Shown: positions 63,038 to 64,000 of the stretch, in pieces
Numbering within the stretch: position 1 is the first letter of the stretch
How the letters are laid out: every line of letters starts with the position of its first letter
The notes under the pieces: model-generated
The model's input: only the letters and a program-made list of their open reading frames with translations
Told to the model about the DNA's origin: nothing
Database searches by the model: none
Program-made: the position numbers and the translations under genes
DNA from: Amycolatopsis sp. CA-128772
GTDB taxonomy: Bacteria > Actinomycetota > Actinomycetes > Mycobacteriales > Pseudonocardiaceae
Direction: 5' to 3'
Assembly (NCBI RefSeq): GCF_002904295.1
Contig: NZ_PPHG01000031.1
Location: forward strand, 1-64,000
DNA length: 64,000 bases

Positions 63038-64000
63038 CCCAGGAGTGCGTCCACGAAGGCACCCGGCTCGAACGGCGCCAGGTCGTCCGGGCCTTCGCCC
63101 AGCCCGACCAGCTTCACCGGGACGCCCAGCTCCTTCTGGACCTGGAACACGATCCCGCCCTTGGCCGTCCCGTCCAGCTTCGTCAGCACGATCCCCGTCA
63201 CGTCGATGACCTCGGCGAACACCCGGGCCTGCATGAGGCCGTTCTGGCCCGTCGTCGCGTCCAGGACCAGCAGGACCTCGTCGACCTTCGCCTGCTTCTC
63301 GACGACGCGCTTGACCTTGCCCAGCTCGTCCATCAGGCCCGTCTTCGTGTGGAGCCGGCCCGCCGTGTCGACCAGGACCGCGTCCACGCCCGTGTCCACG
63401 CCGCGCTTGACGGCGTCGAACGCCACCGCGGCCGGGTCCGCGCCCTCCTTGCCGCGGACGACCTCGGCGCCCACGCGCTCGGCCCACGTCTGCAGCTGGT
63501 CGGCCGCCGCCGCGCGGAACGTGTCCGCCGCGCCCAGCAGGACCGTGCCGCCCTGGGCCACCAGGACGCGGGCGAGCTTGCCCGTGGTCGTCGTCTTGCC
63601 CGTGCCGTTGACCCCCGCCACCAGCACCACCGCGGGCTGCTTGCGGCCGTCGACGGTGTGCGGCAGCGCCCGGACCGCGCGGTGGCCGTCGGTCGACAGC
63701 TGCGCCGTCAGCACCTCGTGCAGCACCTCGCGCGCCTCCGCGGACGAGCGCACCGCGCGCCGGGACAGCTCGTCGCGCAGCCGCTCGACGATCTGGGTCG
63801 TGGTGGCCGCGCCCAGGTCGGCCATCAGCAGCGTGTCCTCGACGTCCTGCCAGGAGTCCTCGTCGAGGTCGCCGGCGCCGAGCAGGCCGAGCAGGCTCGT
63901 CCCGAGCACCGACCGCGACTTCGACAGCCGGCCGCGCAGCCGCTCCATGCGGCCGGTCGCGGGCTCGATCTCCTCGGCGGCCGGGGCGGTCCCGGCCGGT
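63034..64000 (-). CDS. ftsY: Signal recognition particle receptor FtsY (5' part outside window)
   Basis: FtsY docks the SRP-ribosome complex at the membrane. The NG domain is complete here: helices with RLSKSRSVLGTSLLGLLG, P-loop GVNGTGKTTTTGKLA, DTAGRLHTKTGLMDEL, TKLDGTAKGG and the closing GEGPDDLAPFEPGAFVDALLG in part. The reading frame stays open to the window edge through an Ala/Glu/Pro-rich stretch typical of the acidic N-terminal A region, so the start lies beyond 64000. Confidence 0.94.
   Translation of the reverse strand, partial: PAGTAPAAEEIEPATGRMERLRGRLSKSRSVLGTSLLGLLGAGDLDEDSWQDVEDTLLMADLGAATTTQIVERLRDELSRRAVRSSAEAREVLHEVLTAQLSTDGHRAVRALPHTVDGRKQPAVVLVAGVNGTGKTTTTGKLARVLVAQGGTVLLGAADTFRAAAADQLQTWAERVGAEVVRGKEGADPAAVAFDAVKRGVDTGVDAVLVDTAGRLHTKTGLMDELGKVKRVVEKQAKVDEVLLVLDATTGQNGLMQARVFAEVIDVTGIVLTKLDGTAKGGIVFQVQKELGVPVKLVGLGEGPDDLAPFEPGAFVDALLG

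Overview
ORGANISM. The window is very GC-rich, uses GTG/TTG starts freely and links many genes by 4-bp ATGA/GTGA overlaps. It carries the conserved actinobacterial block rpsP-KH-rimM-trmD-rplS-lepB-rnhB-DUF2469-yraN-comM-dprA next to ffh and ftsY. Proteins look most like Pseudonocardiaceae (Amycolatopsis-type) chromosome; that placement is inference. LAYOUT. (1) 7-6848: an apparently complete Tn554-like transposon with three overlapping transposition genes (two tyrosine recombinases and a coiled-coil TnpC-like protein), a gene-poor stretch of lower GC, and two small cargo genes. It ends in inverted TTCTCTCGGGG repeats, is flanked on both sides by GCGGCG, and interrupts dprA. (2) 6.8-19.1 kb: housekeeping genes on the minus strand: competence/DNA processing, RNase HII, signal peptidase, translation and tRNA/rRNA maturation, two CPBP membrane proteases, an amidohydrolase and the SRP GTPase. 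(3) 19.3-26.4 kb: ABC exporter-MarR, Ku, TetR-SDR, then an array of six micro-ORFs (24643-24985, minus strand), each a Shine-Dalgarno plus Met/Val-Arg-Asn-Arg-Glu-Ser-stop, divergent from a membrane diguanylate cyclase. (4) 26.4-32.3 kb: a GmrSD-like DUF262/HNH protein and the nitrogen operon amtB-glnB-glnD, preceded by a GlnR-like site. (5) 32.4-39.9 kb: rRNA methyltransferase, FhuF-like protein, SigJ-type sigma factor, LysR/SDR pair, VOC protein, metY-CoA-binding pair, MBL-fold protein and a tiny membrane protein. (6) 39.9-54.7 kb: purine catabolism in two blocks: allantoicase-allantoinase, divergent regulator, OHCU decarboxylase-HIU hydrolase-uricase; then PucR and a divergent xanthine dehydrogenase/8-oxoguanine deaminase operon. 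Between the blocks lie a TetR gene, a secreted alpha-galactosidase with a DasR-like site and an IS481 remnant. A one-gene Mrr restriction cassette bounded by near-identical 23-nt direct repeats sits beside allantoicase. (7) 54.9-64 kb: MarR, DUF2786, a ribbon-helix-helix protein, a small membrane protein, malate synthase with a C-C lyase-like partner and IclR regulator, GNAT, a tandem pair of paralogous unknown proteins, and 5'-truncated ftsY. HOW THE GENES WORK TOGETHER. Xanthine dehydrogenase, uricase, HIU hydrolase, OHCU decarboxylase, allantoinase and allantoicase make a route from (hypo)xanthine to ureidoglycolate and urea. Malate synthase can use glyoxylate derived from it, and amtB-glnB-glnD handles ammonium uptake and nitrogen sensing, so the middle and right of the window are rich in nitrogen scavenging. 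No tRNA, rRNA or CRISPR array was found.
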